Assembly: GCA_037367355.1 (NCBI GenBank) | Contig: CM074701.1 | Location: forward strand, 124,001-188,000 | Source of the DNA: Neoscytalidium dimidiatum | Taxonomy: Eukaryota > Ascomycota > Dothideomycetes > Botryosphaeriales > Botryosphaeriaceae | Length of the DNA: 64,000 bases | Direction of reading: 5' to 3' | Shown here: positions 32,390 to 42,585 of the stretch, in pieces | Numbering within the stretch: the first letter of the stretch is position 1 | Layout of the letters: each line of letters opens with the position of its first letter | The notes under the pieces: generated by a model | What the model was told of the DNA's origin: nothing | Database searches by the model: none | What the model saw: only the letters and a program-made list of their open reading frames with translations | Made by a program: the position numbers and the translations under genes

Positions 32390-33604
32390 CTTGATGGAAA
32401 CTATCAGATGAGGCTTAATTGCTCTCATTCTACTCCAGATACTACACGAGCCCATAAGTACTTTTTTATACAAAATTGAAGCAACGGCCCGAAAGACGTC
32501 ATGGAATTCGACTCCTCAAAACTTTGTCCCTGACTAGTCCTAATATGGAGTGTATAAGCGGATCAAGCTTTCCTTTCGGAGATACCATGAGCCTAAGTTT
32601 GCAGGACTGAACGATCCTGCTTTAAGATGCTGTCCGGGCAGCTTTGTCACGATCTATGTACGCTCAAAAGCTCCACATCGGGCGGTGTTAAGGCGGACAT
32701 ACGCGGTGGTAAGTCCTTTTCCACGTTGCGACACTGTTTCTACCATAGCTTCCTTGCGAATTTTGGGCTTAAATGACTCTTCGTACGTAATTCTCGAGGC
32801 GAATTGCCTCATACTGGACGGGAAGAGACAAGAAAGCCGCTTCCAGGACTACAACCGCCTAGTTAAAGAGCTCCTGCCGGACCGACTGGCCTCATTCTAA
32901 GCATATATATACGAGCATAGGTATGAATCTTCATCTGCTTTCCCCATCTAAGCTCGTTCTTCACCAAGGCTCACACGCGGCTCAGAAACCTTTCATGTCT
33001 ATCTAGATCCAACCATTTTAGGTATTGCTAAGAACACAGCTCACTGGGTCAAATATATAGAACACTTTACTTTTATCGTATTCAGACTATTGCTCAAGTT
33101 GGTAATTTCTAAGCGAAGCGGTAAACGACATATCCATAAGAGTAGCTCATACCACCCACCTCCGGTCTCCTGATCCGCGTATACAGTTACAATAGTGCAC
33201 AGATCAGGGCCAATAGAAGATACCTAGAGGAGATGTGCAAGCTGAAAAGGCAGAGTGATGTCGACGCAGGAGTTTCGAGAGGATGGAAACGTCGATTCTG
33301 GGGGGTTTGCGAGAATACCAGTCGAACAACCTGAAGTCTTTCGGCCGAGGCAAAACTTCGGATCGGCACATGGGCAATCTTAGGGCAGCACGTCACTACT
33401 TGGAGAAGTCTGTGTGACTACTATCCCTGTGTAACGGCGACTGTCACACACCATCCTTCACAATAATAGAACGTACCAGACTTGGTGTGCCTGAGAGAGC
33501 TCCTGATCCTGCGAGCTTCACCGCCCGCCAAGACTCCTCCACAGAAGCATTATGCGGGCTCTTCCCACAGTGAAATCTAACATCTTTAGACGTGGCGGCT
33601 GCGC
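32390..33604. other. Gene-poor, AT-richer stretch
   Basis: 1.2 kb. An open plus-strand frame at 32550-32900 lacks an ATG and has no recognisable domain. I see no repeat or RNA gene. Confidence 0.5.
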
Positions 33605-35137
33605 CTACTTCCCGAAAAGATGTTTCCCGCTGGACCCTGAAAACATGGCTGTCTTGATGCCCCTCAACCCACTGATAGGCACCCGCTCCTCCTTCGCCCT
33701 GACCTTCTCGTACACGTTGGGCAAACTTTCGGCCTTGTACTTCTTCCTCAATCCCTCGTACCAGTCTTTGTCATAGATCTGCCAGAATTCCTCTTCAGTA
33801 TAGTAAGCATTTGCATACAGCCACTTGAACCCGCCCAGCCGCCTGACTTCGGCCTCGAGCGCCTTGTTCAGCGCAATGAATGGCTCCGCCTTGCGTGGAC
33901 CTGGTCCCCACACACCGACGTTGAGCAAGTACTGAGGACCGTTCTCCGCCGAAGACGACTCCGCAGCAGAATCAGTTGGTGAGGACGATGTGAAAGTACT
34001 ACTATGCGTCGAGTGGCCCGCCTTCTTCGGATTCTTTCCGATCTTGGCGTGGAGTGGAACTGCTGACTCATTTTCGATGCGTAGAGGACAGAGCCAAAGA
34101 GGGTAGTTCTTGATCTCTTTATCGACCCAGTTGATGAAGTCTTCTGCTCCGTCGAAGGGGAGCGCAAGGTCTTGGATGATGTATTGTTGCGTGAAGCCGC
34201 TGGCATTGAGGGCTGCGTACATGCGGCGGGTGTGCATAAGGCGGTCTAAAATCAACCGGGAGAAGCGGTCAAAAGGGGTGTAGAAGCGCTTGAAGGCATA
34301 ACGGCCGGTCCAGAAGGCACCCCGGTCGTACCGGAACAGGTAATCCGTGAGAGGGACGACTTCGACATGATTCTTCTTACCGACCTTTGTGACGGAGGAG
34401 GCGTGGAGATAGAACCAGTTGTCCCACGCACGAGAGAAGCGCTGGGTCTTGATTGACGAGGATGACGGAGTGTCAGTCAGTTTCCCAAGCATGACGGTGC
34501 CTCTCTTGAGAGAGAACAAAATGCCATCAATATACTCGTGCTTGTCTTCAGCCATTGCGCGTTGAATGGTACTGATAGCTGACGGCACGCTATCGACTGT
34601 CACGTACTCCAATTCAACAAACTTCTTCGCCGGAATGAGCTGGACCTCGAACAGGGTGGTCACACAAAGAGTGCCATAGGTCCCAGGGGCGCCGTAAAAG
34701 AGATCTGCATTCTCAGTCGGTGAAGCCCGGGCAATCTCCCCGGTGGGCAGGATAACGTCACACCAATTGACGATGCGGTCAAAGAAGCCCCATTTCCATG
34801 AAGAACTCTCTCCAGCGACACCGGAGAAGCCGCCACCGGTAGTGATACCTGGGAATTCCATGACAATTGGAGGTATCAGCCCATATTTCAGGGTTTCCTC
34901 GGCGAGAGTGTCCATTGCCACGTTTGGCTGCACCAAGGCAACTTTGCGTTCCGTGTCAACCTTCAGGACATGGTTGAAATTGCTCATGTCGATCATCTTG
35001 TCCCTGTCGAACTGGACGATCCTGGTACTGTTGGTGGAGCCATGGTAGATCCGAAAGGCTTCTTTGCGCTTGTGAAAGTCCTCAACCTGAGATGCAATGG
35101 CCTTGACGGCGGAGTTATGTTCATCCATTATAGACAT
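33605..35137 (-). CDS. DHCR24-like FAD-binding oxidoreductase
   Basis: A single 510-aa exon. The N-terminal half is a PCMH-type FAD-binding domain, with VALVQPNVAMDTL, GLIPPIVMEFPGITTGGGFSGVAGESSSWKWGFFDRIV and DLFYGAPGTYGTLCVTT. The C-terminal half has FWTGRYAFKRFYTPFDRFSRLI and PLWLCPLRI. This order matches delta(24)-sterol reductase (DHCR24/DIMINUTO). Animal and plant enzymes reduce the C24-C25 or C24(28) double bond of sterols using NADPH and FAD. The membrane anchor of those enzymes is absent here, and a Ser/Thr-rich insert lies near residues 383-410. Fungi reduce the ergosterol side chain with Erg4, a different family, so the true substrate may not be ergosterol. Codon usage resembles the neighbours. 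Confidence 0.85.
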   Translation of the reverse strand: MSIMDEHNSAVKAIASQVEDFHKRKEAFRIYHGSTNSTRIVQFDRDKMIDMSNFNHVLKVDTERKVALVQPNVAMDTLAEETLKYGLIPPIVMEFPGITTGGGFSGVAGESSSWKWGFFDRIVNWCDVILPTGEIARASPTENADLFYGAPGTYGTLCVTTLFEVQLIPAKKFVELEYVTVDSVPSAISTIQRAMAEDKHEYIDGILFSLKRGTVMLGKLTDTPSSSSIKTQRFSRAWDNWFYLHASSVTKVGKKNHVEVVPLTDYLFRYDRGAFWTGRYAFKRFYTPFDRFSRLILDRLMHTRRMYAALNASGFTQQYIIQDLALPFDGAEDFINWVDKEIKNYPLWLCPLRIENESAVPLHAKIGKNPKKAGHSTHSSTFTSSSPTDSAAESSSAENGPQYLLNVGVWGPGPRKAEPFIALNKALEAEVRRLGGFKWLYANAYYTEEEFWQIYDKDWYEGLRKKYKAESLPNVYEKVRAKEERVPISGLRGIKTAMFSGSSGKHLFGK

Positions 35138-35739
35138 TATAGGCTCCTTCTGTACATATGCGAATGATAGAGCACAACAGAGGGGGTGATGGAAACCGAA
35201 TTATACCATTGAGCTCGGAAGGCGGACCTGAGGGGAAACAGACAGGTCAATAGCAGTTTCCGGGTCTTCCGTCGTTGTATTTGGGTCGCGTGAGAGGCCG
35301 TGTCGCGTCTGACGTGGGGCACGACGGGTATCTTCTGCTTTGTGATCTAACATGAACAACAAGAAGGCAAGTAGAATCCACACAAAAGAGGGTAGTGGCG
35401 ACGGGATTAATGGTGCTGTGATGATGGCGCGTTGGAGTGAGGCGCAATCGTACGGTGACGCAATGGGGATTGAATCCGGGGCGGCCCGGAGAAATCCCGA
35501 GCCGATAGCCGCTCGCTGCACATCCACCACTTCTAAACACCATTTTCACTCTGCGGCGAATTCCTATAGCTACCCTTATGGCGCAAAATTTACCTGGGAT
35601 ACTGCACCTGGCCACAATATGTACAATCCTTGGAACCTTCCCCAAGAAGACCTACTGCTGGCCGCGTCCCGCTGTCCCTCAAGAAAACCGCATGTCCTGA
35701 CGACCTGACCGCTCTTCACACAAGTCATCAGCCAAGAGC
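35138..35739. other. Promoter region of the DHCR24-like gene
   Basis: 602 bp with no supported coding frame; it should contain the promoter of the minus-strand flavoprotein gene. Confidence 0.45.
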
Positions 35740-36111
35740 CTACGGCAGCTTCACCGCATTACTCTCGGGAGCAGATTCAAAGTAAGCTTGATATGGCTCC
35801 TGGAAGTCTTTGAAGCGATCCGGAGTGGACCTCGGGATGCCCTGCCGGATGCTGGGAAGCCGATGTTCCTTCATAACCCCTTCGCAAACTGTTCTGGAGC
35901 TGTCAGGGATTGATGAAATCTGATCTGGGGGAAGGATACGAATGCGAATGTGCAGCTATCCAATGGCATTCATCTGTATACGAATCGGGCCAGCCGCCCC
36001 GGATAAACTGAGAAATTCGGCTTCGAGACCGATGTGCACCGGTTGCAATATCTCCGCTATGCCTCTAAGTCCGCTCGGAGATGCATCTTTCAAGTAGAGT
36101 TCTTTTCCGTA
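35740..36111 (-). pseudogene. Relic of an unknown gene, one in-frame stop
   Basis: A protein-like frame of 124 codons runs from a splice-acceptor-like CATAG at 36112-36116 to a TAG at 35740-35742, broken by a single TAG at 35956-35958 (codon 52). Both sides of that stop look equally protein-like: KDASPSGLRGIAEILQPV before it and GIPRSTPDRFKDFQEPYQ after it. A TGG-to-TAG change is one simple explanation; a very small intron cannot be excluded. Upstream exons would run into the damaged MFS locus and are not found. I do not recognise the family. Confidence 0.35.
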
Positions 36112-36260
36112 CTATGATCGCTTTATCCATAAGCCTCCTATATAGACTCGGACCAGGTCGTTGAGCAGGTTTCCCCTCAAATCCCCTATTGCATTACCTC
36201 TCTCTGCGCACTGCGCCTCGGTTCCTTTTCATATTGTTTAATCATCAGTTCCACTACACC

Positions 36261-37592
36261 ATGGCTGAGAAAAATAAGACTAGAAACAATAGCAGTAACA
36301 GCAGCCTCACTCAACCCAGGAATGACGAAGAAAAGCAACAAGAAGTCCCAACTACATCGCATGTGCGCTCTCAAACAGCATAGGGATGCTCGTGGCCTTC
36401 CGGCTGCTCGCTGGGCTTTTCGGCTCCGCAGCGCTGACGATTGGCGGAGGCTCCGTGGCCGACCTGATGCCGCGAGAGAGGCGAGGCGCTGCCATGGCGA
36501 TCTGGGCCATGGGGCCCCTGATGGGCCCTATAATCGGGCCCGTCGGCGGGGGGTTCCTGATCGAAGCAGCAGGATGGCGCTGGTACGTCCGGATCGCGCC
36601 CTCACCTCATCCCGCAAACAAAAAGAAAACCTAACGCCCCACAGGGTCTTCTGGCTCCTCACCATCGCGGCCGGCCTCGTGACGATCGTCTGCTTCCTCT
36701 TCCTGCGCGAGACGTACGCGCCCGTCGTGCTCGAGCGCCGGACCGCGGGCCTGCGCAAAGCCACCGACAACCCGTCGCTGCGCTCCGCGCTCGCGCCGTC
36801 CGCAGCGCCGAAGTCGTCGCCGCGCGCCCTCTTCGCGCGCTCGATCCTGCGGCCGCTCCAGATGCCCACGCGCTCGCCCATCGCCTTCCTGATGGCGCTC
36901 TACGCGGCCGTCGTGTACGGGCTGCTCTACCTGCTCTTCACGACGTTCGCGCACGTCTTCGAGGGCGCGTACGGCTTCTCCAGCGGCACCGTCGGCCTGG
37001 CCTACCTCGGCATCGGCGTCGGCATGTTCTGCGGGCTGGCCTGCATGGGCACGCTGTCCGACCGCGTCGCCAGGCGCGCGATGGCGCGCGGCGAGCGGCC
37101 GCGGCCCGAGCACCGCCTGCCGATCTGGCTGGTGCTGCCGCCCGCGCTGGTGCTGCCGTGCGGCCTGCTGCTGTACGGGTGGACGACCGAGCGCGCGGAG
37201 CGCGTGCATTGGATCGTGCCGATGGTGGGGACCGCGCTGTTCGGGTTCGGGCTGATCAGTCTGATGGTGAGAGTCGCCTTGACATCATCTCTCTGTCTCT
37301 TCTCATCGGCGTGGGGTGAAGCTAACGTGAGGTGCAGTCGTGCTGCCAGACGTATCTGGTCGACGCGTTCACGATGCACGCCGCCTCCGTCATGGCTGTG
37401 TTGACACTGCTGAGGAGCTTGTTCGGCGCGTTCTTGCCGCTGGCGGGGCTGGACATGTATGAAGCGTTGGGGCTGGGGTGGGGGAACTCGTTGCTGGCAT
37501 TCATCGCGTTAGCGATGGTGCCCGTGTCGATTGGCTTCAGCTTGTTTGGAGAGAGCATACGGAATAGTGGATTCGGTAAGGTGGACTTCTGA
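36261..37592 (+). pseudogene. MFS transporter (DHA1-like) lacking helices 1-2
   Basis: The 3' part is a normal DHA1-type drug:H+ antiporter. It is open from [20 protein letters not shown] (36351 on) through exons ending at 36582, 36645-37266 and 37338-37592 with good introns. Motifs include [43 protein letters not shown] and GLAYLGIGVGM. The first ATG in this frame is at 36386 (358 codons); relatives are about 500 aa. Just upstream, an ATG at 36261 opens a 40-codon hydrophilic frame of the kind that forms MFS N-terminal tails, which ends at TAG 36381 out of frame with the transporter. The region that should encode helices 1-2 is missing between them, so an internal deletion with frameshift is likely. 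The GC-rich body still looks intact, so the damage is probably recent. Translation from 36386 cannot be excluded. Confidence 0.7.
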
Positions 37593-37795
37593 AGGTGCAA
37601 AGAAAGAGCAGAACGATAAGGCAAGGTGTAGCATTGCGAGAGTCCTTCAATTGGATCTTTAACGGCGTATTACAGGAAAATAGATGAGTGCTTCTCAACA
37701 AGCGTTAGAATTATTGTAGACTCATAACCATCTCAGTACGGAATATGTTTAAGCTCCTGAAACCCCTGAGAACATTAATAATGGCATCCCACAGC

Positions 37796-39022
37796 TCAAG
37801 TAGCACTGGTGGTCGCTGTATTGGACCGTTGAACATGCGCCTGGTATGGCGGCGGCGGTGGCTCGTCGTCCAGCTCGTCCTTCCCGCTTTTGACCACAGG
37901 TTCGCCCATGAGAAGCGTTTCAGGTTGGAAGACTATGATAGACCTTGCATGAAGCTTGTTTTGTGTCTTCCGAGACCTCTGTCTGTAAATGATGAAGCCT
38001 GTCAGCAAAAGAAGTAAAGCCGATGTGCTTCCAACAACAATTCCGACAATGAGGCCACGCTTCTTGTCATTTTCTTCATGTTGATTCCTATACGAGGACA
38101 TGTATGTAGGGTAAGAGTACGGGGCTTGTGTGCGCGTTGGCCGGTACCCGTAGCGTGTTGTAGATGAGGTTGAGGAGGTCGTCGTCGGATCCAGGCAAGC
38201 AGCATTTCCAGCTGGGTCCAGTCTGTCATTCCAGCTTCTCAATGGGCCATCTACACAGGGGAATTCATTGTCTTCCAACAGTAAGGTGCCAGTCACGTCA
38301 GCAAGCTGTGGCATTGTGAAGTTGTCCCACATGTTGATCAGCGCAAGGTCCTGCACGGTCCTGAGATTGGGAAAGTCAAACTTTACTCGATTTCCGTTTA
38401 GCCAGAGTTCGCGGACATATGCGAGATCGTTGAAGATGACTGTTGCCATGGGCAAGTCACCGCCGCGGTTGCGGGTAAAATTGAGAAGATCAAGCGCCTC
38501 TGGGTTGAGGCCATTCAACTTCTCAATTACAGTACCCTCGATAGTGATGTTTAAGATGGTGGTGACACTACCGAAATCGGTGTCTTTAGGGCCATCTTCA
38601 TTTCCGGTCCAGGAAATGCTGCCTACGGAACGTAGCCGTGGGAGTTTGATATACCAGGTGGATGAATTGTAGATTTCGAAGGCTCCTCCTATATTCTCCA
38701 GAGAATCGGCTGAGAGGTCATACCAGCCGCCGTCATTCATGAAAAGTGAGCCGGTAATGCTTTTGATCCCATTCAAGGCGAGGCTGCCGATTGGTGGCCC
38801 GCTTGCGAGCGCAATGTTTCCCGTGTAAGTTTCACACGCAGCTAAGGTATCTGCATCTTCTTGATCCTGTATCGTCCTAATGGTTTCGGTTGAGCATGCT
38901 TCACACAATTAGCAATTTCGATTGTTTTGAATGGTCTGTTGCTTACAAGGAGAATCTTGAGCCGTAGCAAACGCGACGAATGTTGCAAGTAGAGTGAAGT
39001 ACATCATTATCTGATTTTTCAT
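37796..39022 (-). CDS. Ecm33-like receptor-L-domain membrane protein
   Basis: Two exons (38947-39022 and 37796-38898) give 392 aa. The small first exon encodes a signal peptide (MYFTLLATFVAFATAQ). The ectodomain consists of repeated strands of the Ecm33/Sps2 receptor-L type: IGSLALNGIKSITGSL, LENIGGAFEIYNSSTW, LRSVGSISWTG, LNGLNPEALDLLNF and LRTVQDLALINMWDNF. Unlike GPI-anchored Ecm33, it ends with a Ser/Thr/Tyr-rich stalk, a membrane helix at about 307-330 and a 62-residue cytosolic tail containing PPPPPY, a PPxY motif. It could act as a cell-wall sensor or as cargo of a WW-domain ubiquitin ligase; both are inference. It is well separated from its neighbours and shows no damage. Confidence 0.85.
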
Positions 39023-40166
39023 GTCGGAACTCGACCTCTATTGGAAGATGTCGTTGTGCAAAATTTGTTTGAGGGTAAATCGACGGGCCCAGGAGCTAAA
39101 TGAAATCAAGAACCGACCAGGATTCAAAAGCGAGAGCCTCATCCTTTCTTACTTCAAGCCTCAGAGTACATTTGGTAGGATCTATATTAACAGGATTTGG
39201 AGATGTCAAGGAATGGCGTGCATGGAAGTACCAATGGATGCCGCAGTGCTCAAGGCAGACACAAAAGCTTCTCCAAAAGCAACATGTAGAAAGCGAGTCA
39301 CACCATTCCATCAGAGCATATTTCTCTTCGGGAGAACATCTTCAGACCTTTTCCGCATGCTCCATCACGTCTCCGAGAACCTCACTGCGGGCATTTCAGA
39401 GGGCCTGAAGGACTCAAAATCAAGAAGCAACCTCCCGGCTCCGCGTATAGCGCGCTGTTGCCAAGCGTCGGTTGCAGCACAGGATTGCCCCCCCACAGCA
39501 GGACAGCCAACCATGAGGCGCAACTCATCCCAGCCAAGCTTCCACATGTTCGTATTCACAATCAGAGCGCTGCTGGAAGAATGCCCGCGGCCCAGTTTGG
39601 ACCTTTAAATCAAGCGAAAAGCCTGCTTTTATCTCGTAAGCCGGCGCTGTCGGCATGCTGAGTGACGTTGATATCTTACAGAAGACCGTATCTAGCATAT
39701 GGGATCAAGATGTGAGCTATGGCAGCAGACCTGTCACACAGATCAGTTCATGCATGATGTATCATCCTAGCTCAGGCCACAGCGATGGGTCGGAGATATT
39801 CCAGGTCGACGCAATGCAGATATGGACGAATCCGCTTATGTGAGCGTATAGGGAAAATGAAGACAGGGATGCCGGTCGACGTTGAGGCTCTGTGGCGCCT
39901 TGCGGGCCGGACCGTAAGCTTGCAGGTGCACCCCAGCATTGAACCATATCGAAAAAGCTCTGGAGATAATCTTTGTATTTTTGATGAGCTTGAGTCGGAC
40001 GCACTTGAGCTCTAGTAGAGATTCGTTCTTTTTCTGCGCAGCTATCTCCTGTGAAATAAGGACTCGTCAATGCAGGTCTGCTTCACCATAACCCCTCCAT
40101 TTGCTCCCACAGATTTTGTCCTCGAAGATGGCTGCTCATCTTCAAAGCCCCATCCCGCCATCACTC
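39023..40166. other. Gene-poor stretch
   Basis: 1.1 kb with only short overlapping open frames on both strands and no recognisable motif. It should include the promoter of the Ecm33-like gene. Confidence 0.5.
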
Positions 40167-41124
40167 CTACTCCTCCTCTCCCTCCGCATCCACATCCATC
40201 TCATCCTCGCTCAAGAAACCCCCCAGCTCACGCAGCGGCAATCTCACCCCGCCAAGCACCATCTCCTCCCTGGTCACAATCTCGCCCCAACGCACGCAAT
40301 AATCCGGCCCCAGCCCAATCGCCATGCTCACCAGCCACGTCTTCAGCGCGACGCACGGATCGCCCTCGCCCGACCCGCCCACGACGCTCAGCTCCAGGTA
40401 CCGGCGGTGCTCCGCGCACGCCTCGTCCAGGCGGCGCACCACCCACGGCGCGCCCTCCGGGCGGTGGACGATGCCGCAGCGCGCGACCTGCTCGGCGATG
40501 CCGGCGAGCACGGGCGTCCCCGGCGCGGTGCGGATCCAGAGGCCCTTCTCGGGCTGCGGCGCCTGCGGGCCCGAGATCTTGAGCGTCGGGTCGGTGCGGA
40601 TGGCCAGCGGGGCGCAGGGGCGGGCGAAGATGCGGATGGGGAGCACGGGCTCGCATGGGTCGTGGCGCGCGAGGCCGGCGGTCTGGAAGTATGCGCGGTT
40701 GGAGGGTGGGAGGGTGAAGAGCGCGTTGCGGCTGTGCTGAAGGAGGGAATATGTCAGCACATGTGTTGTGAAGTGGGTGTTACGGCGGGAAATGGGTTAG
40801 GCGTGGAAGGCGCACCTCGTCCCATTGGTAGCCGGCGACGAAGAGAAGGTCGGGCATTGGATAGTCGCTGTTGCTGGCGCTCATGAAGGTCTCACGGATG
40901 ATGTAGAGCTTGCCCATGCTCAGCTCGGCGGCGAAGAGCTCGTTGAGAGCGAAGGCCAGCTTGCACTTGTCGGCGATGTCGGCGGTGCGGGAGCCCTCGG
41001 TGTAGCTATACCTGTCGAGCTGAGCTTGGAGGTTTCCATCGTTGCGAGGTTTGTAGAAGCGATGGTTGGAGCCAAGGTCGCGGATGTCGACAGGCTGCGG
41101 GATGGGGCTCGACGATTCCTCCAT
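40167..41124 (-). CDS. Unknown fungal protein, acidic C-terminus
   Basis: Two exons (40816-41124 and 40167-40736) give 292 aa. The intron has a GTGCGC donor, a GCTGAC branch site and a TTCAG acceptor. The N-terminal exon is helical (TADIADKCKLAFALNELFAAELSMGKLYIIRETF) and ends YPMPDLLFVAGYQWDE. The second exon is more strand-like, with LPIRIFARPCAPLAIRTDPT, LWIRTAPGTPVLAGIAEQVARCG and AYFQTAGLARHDPCEP. The last residues are strongly acidic. No signal peptide or membrane segment is present. I do not recognise the family; codon bias and the clean intron make it a convincing gene. It lies alone between two gene-poor stretches. Confidence 0.75.
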
Positions 41125-42585
41125 TTTGAGCACAGCTTGTTGATTGTGTCTTCCAGAAGATGCGGGAACCCCCGAAGGTCGCCAGTGGAGGTGCGATGTC
41201 CATTGTGAGGATATCTTGGGAAGCGGTGTTACCAGAAAGGGCAGTCGCAGGGCAGTCACAGGGCAGCTGTGCCAAAGTGGCAGGCATGATTTGCATGGAC
41301 AGCCAATTCACCCACACGAACTCCCAAAGACCACCACAGGCGCACTTCAACCCGTTAGTGAAGGAGTTTCGTGCATGGCAGAAAGTTCCGGTCCTTGCTC
41401 TTCTCAATCTCCTTGCTGCGTTTTGCTCGCTCACTCTTCCTCTTCTATACCTTTCCACAGATAAACTATCGGGGCTCAAGTGTACTTTGTCTTTCACACA
41501 ACACTAGCAGATCTCCAATTGCATCGTCCTTGAGGCATCCCCGGAGGCGATGACGAGGCTTTGCCGTATCAAGTCCGATCTTCAAATTCGTCGTGAGGGA
41601 TCCAAAAGTCAGAGCGCATGCTGCACGCCGATGCGCCTGTTAACAAACTCGCCGCCACCTCCATATTGACCATTTCAGTCGTACGGGTCGACAGTTTGCG
41701 TAACATGAGGACCTGGATCAGCAAACTTCGACTTAAATCGTAATTCTCGAGAATGTAGTCGTTAGCCTAAATCTACAAGTGACATTAGCAGTGATGCATA
41801 TAAAAAGAGCGCGTGCCTCTTCGAGTGGAACGCACGACAGCTTCAAAGGCAGCTGAGAGATTATGTGGCGTCATTACAGACCGAATTTGTGAGCTGTTAA
41901 CCTTGGCAGCTTTTGCTATGTCGTCCGTCTGACACAGCGCAGAGCCTACGGAACGCATACATTAAAGGCAAGCCACGAGTGGCAAGATCAATTTAGACGC
42001 GGCCAGTCGCAAGCCAAAGTCAATTACTTAGCAGCCCTGGCCTTCTTCGCTTGTCACAGAAATAAAGTGCTGGGCTGCCTCAGGATCTGCGGCGCACCCA
42101 CCCGGCGAAGACCTCGAGACGTTGTGTCGTCGCGTAGCAATCACGACCGAATGAAAAAGCTCAGGTGACTTCCACGAAAAGAAAGAATGCAAAAGGCACG
42201 TATGGCTGAAGGAGAAGACTCCGAAATGCGATATAGGTGGCATTTGAAATGGCGGCGGATTTACACGACAACTCCACGGCCGGTGCGGGGATATGTACGA
42301 TCTCGGGTCTGGCAGCCGCTTAACCCTTGTCTAGTTCTACGACAAGCGAGCATCTCCCTACGAAAAGGTGATAAGAAGGCAAATTCCAGCCAATGGAAAT
42401 GTATTGCGATGCGGATACGGGTGGAAGGCGCCAATCGGACGGGAACTTGTCTGTCAAAAAGACGATCGTGCTTTCCGCTTCAAATGGCGGCTGTGACTTT
42501 CCGCCCACCCCCGCCCGCCCTGTCGGTCCCTGAAGTTCGAGCTCTCACAAGAACAGTTCCCTTCTGTCCCAGCATCTCGTTCACA
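41125..42585. other. Gene-poor stretch upstream of the P450
   Basis: 1.5 kb between divergent genes. No coding frame with recognisable features is seen; the open plus-strand frame from 42187 is a 5' extension of the P450 exon without protein character. Confidence 0.55.

Noticed and set aside
32550..32900. 116-aa plus-strand open frame
   Set aside because: Begins with GTG, has no recognisable feature, and contains donor-like sites without matching acceptors.
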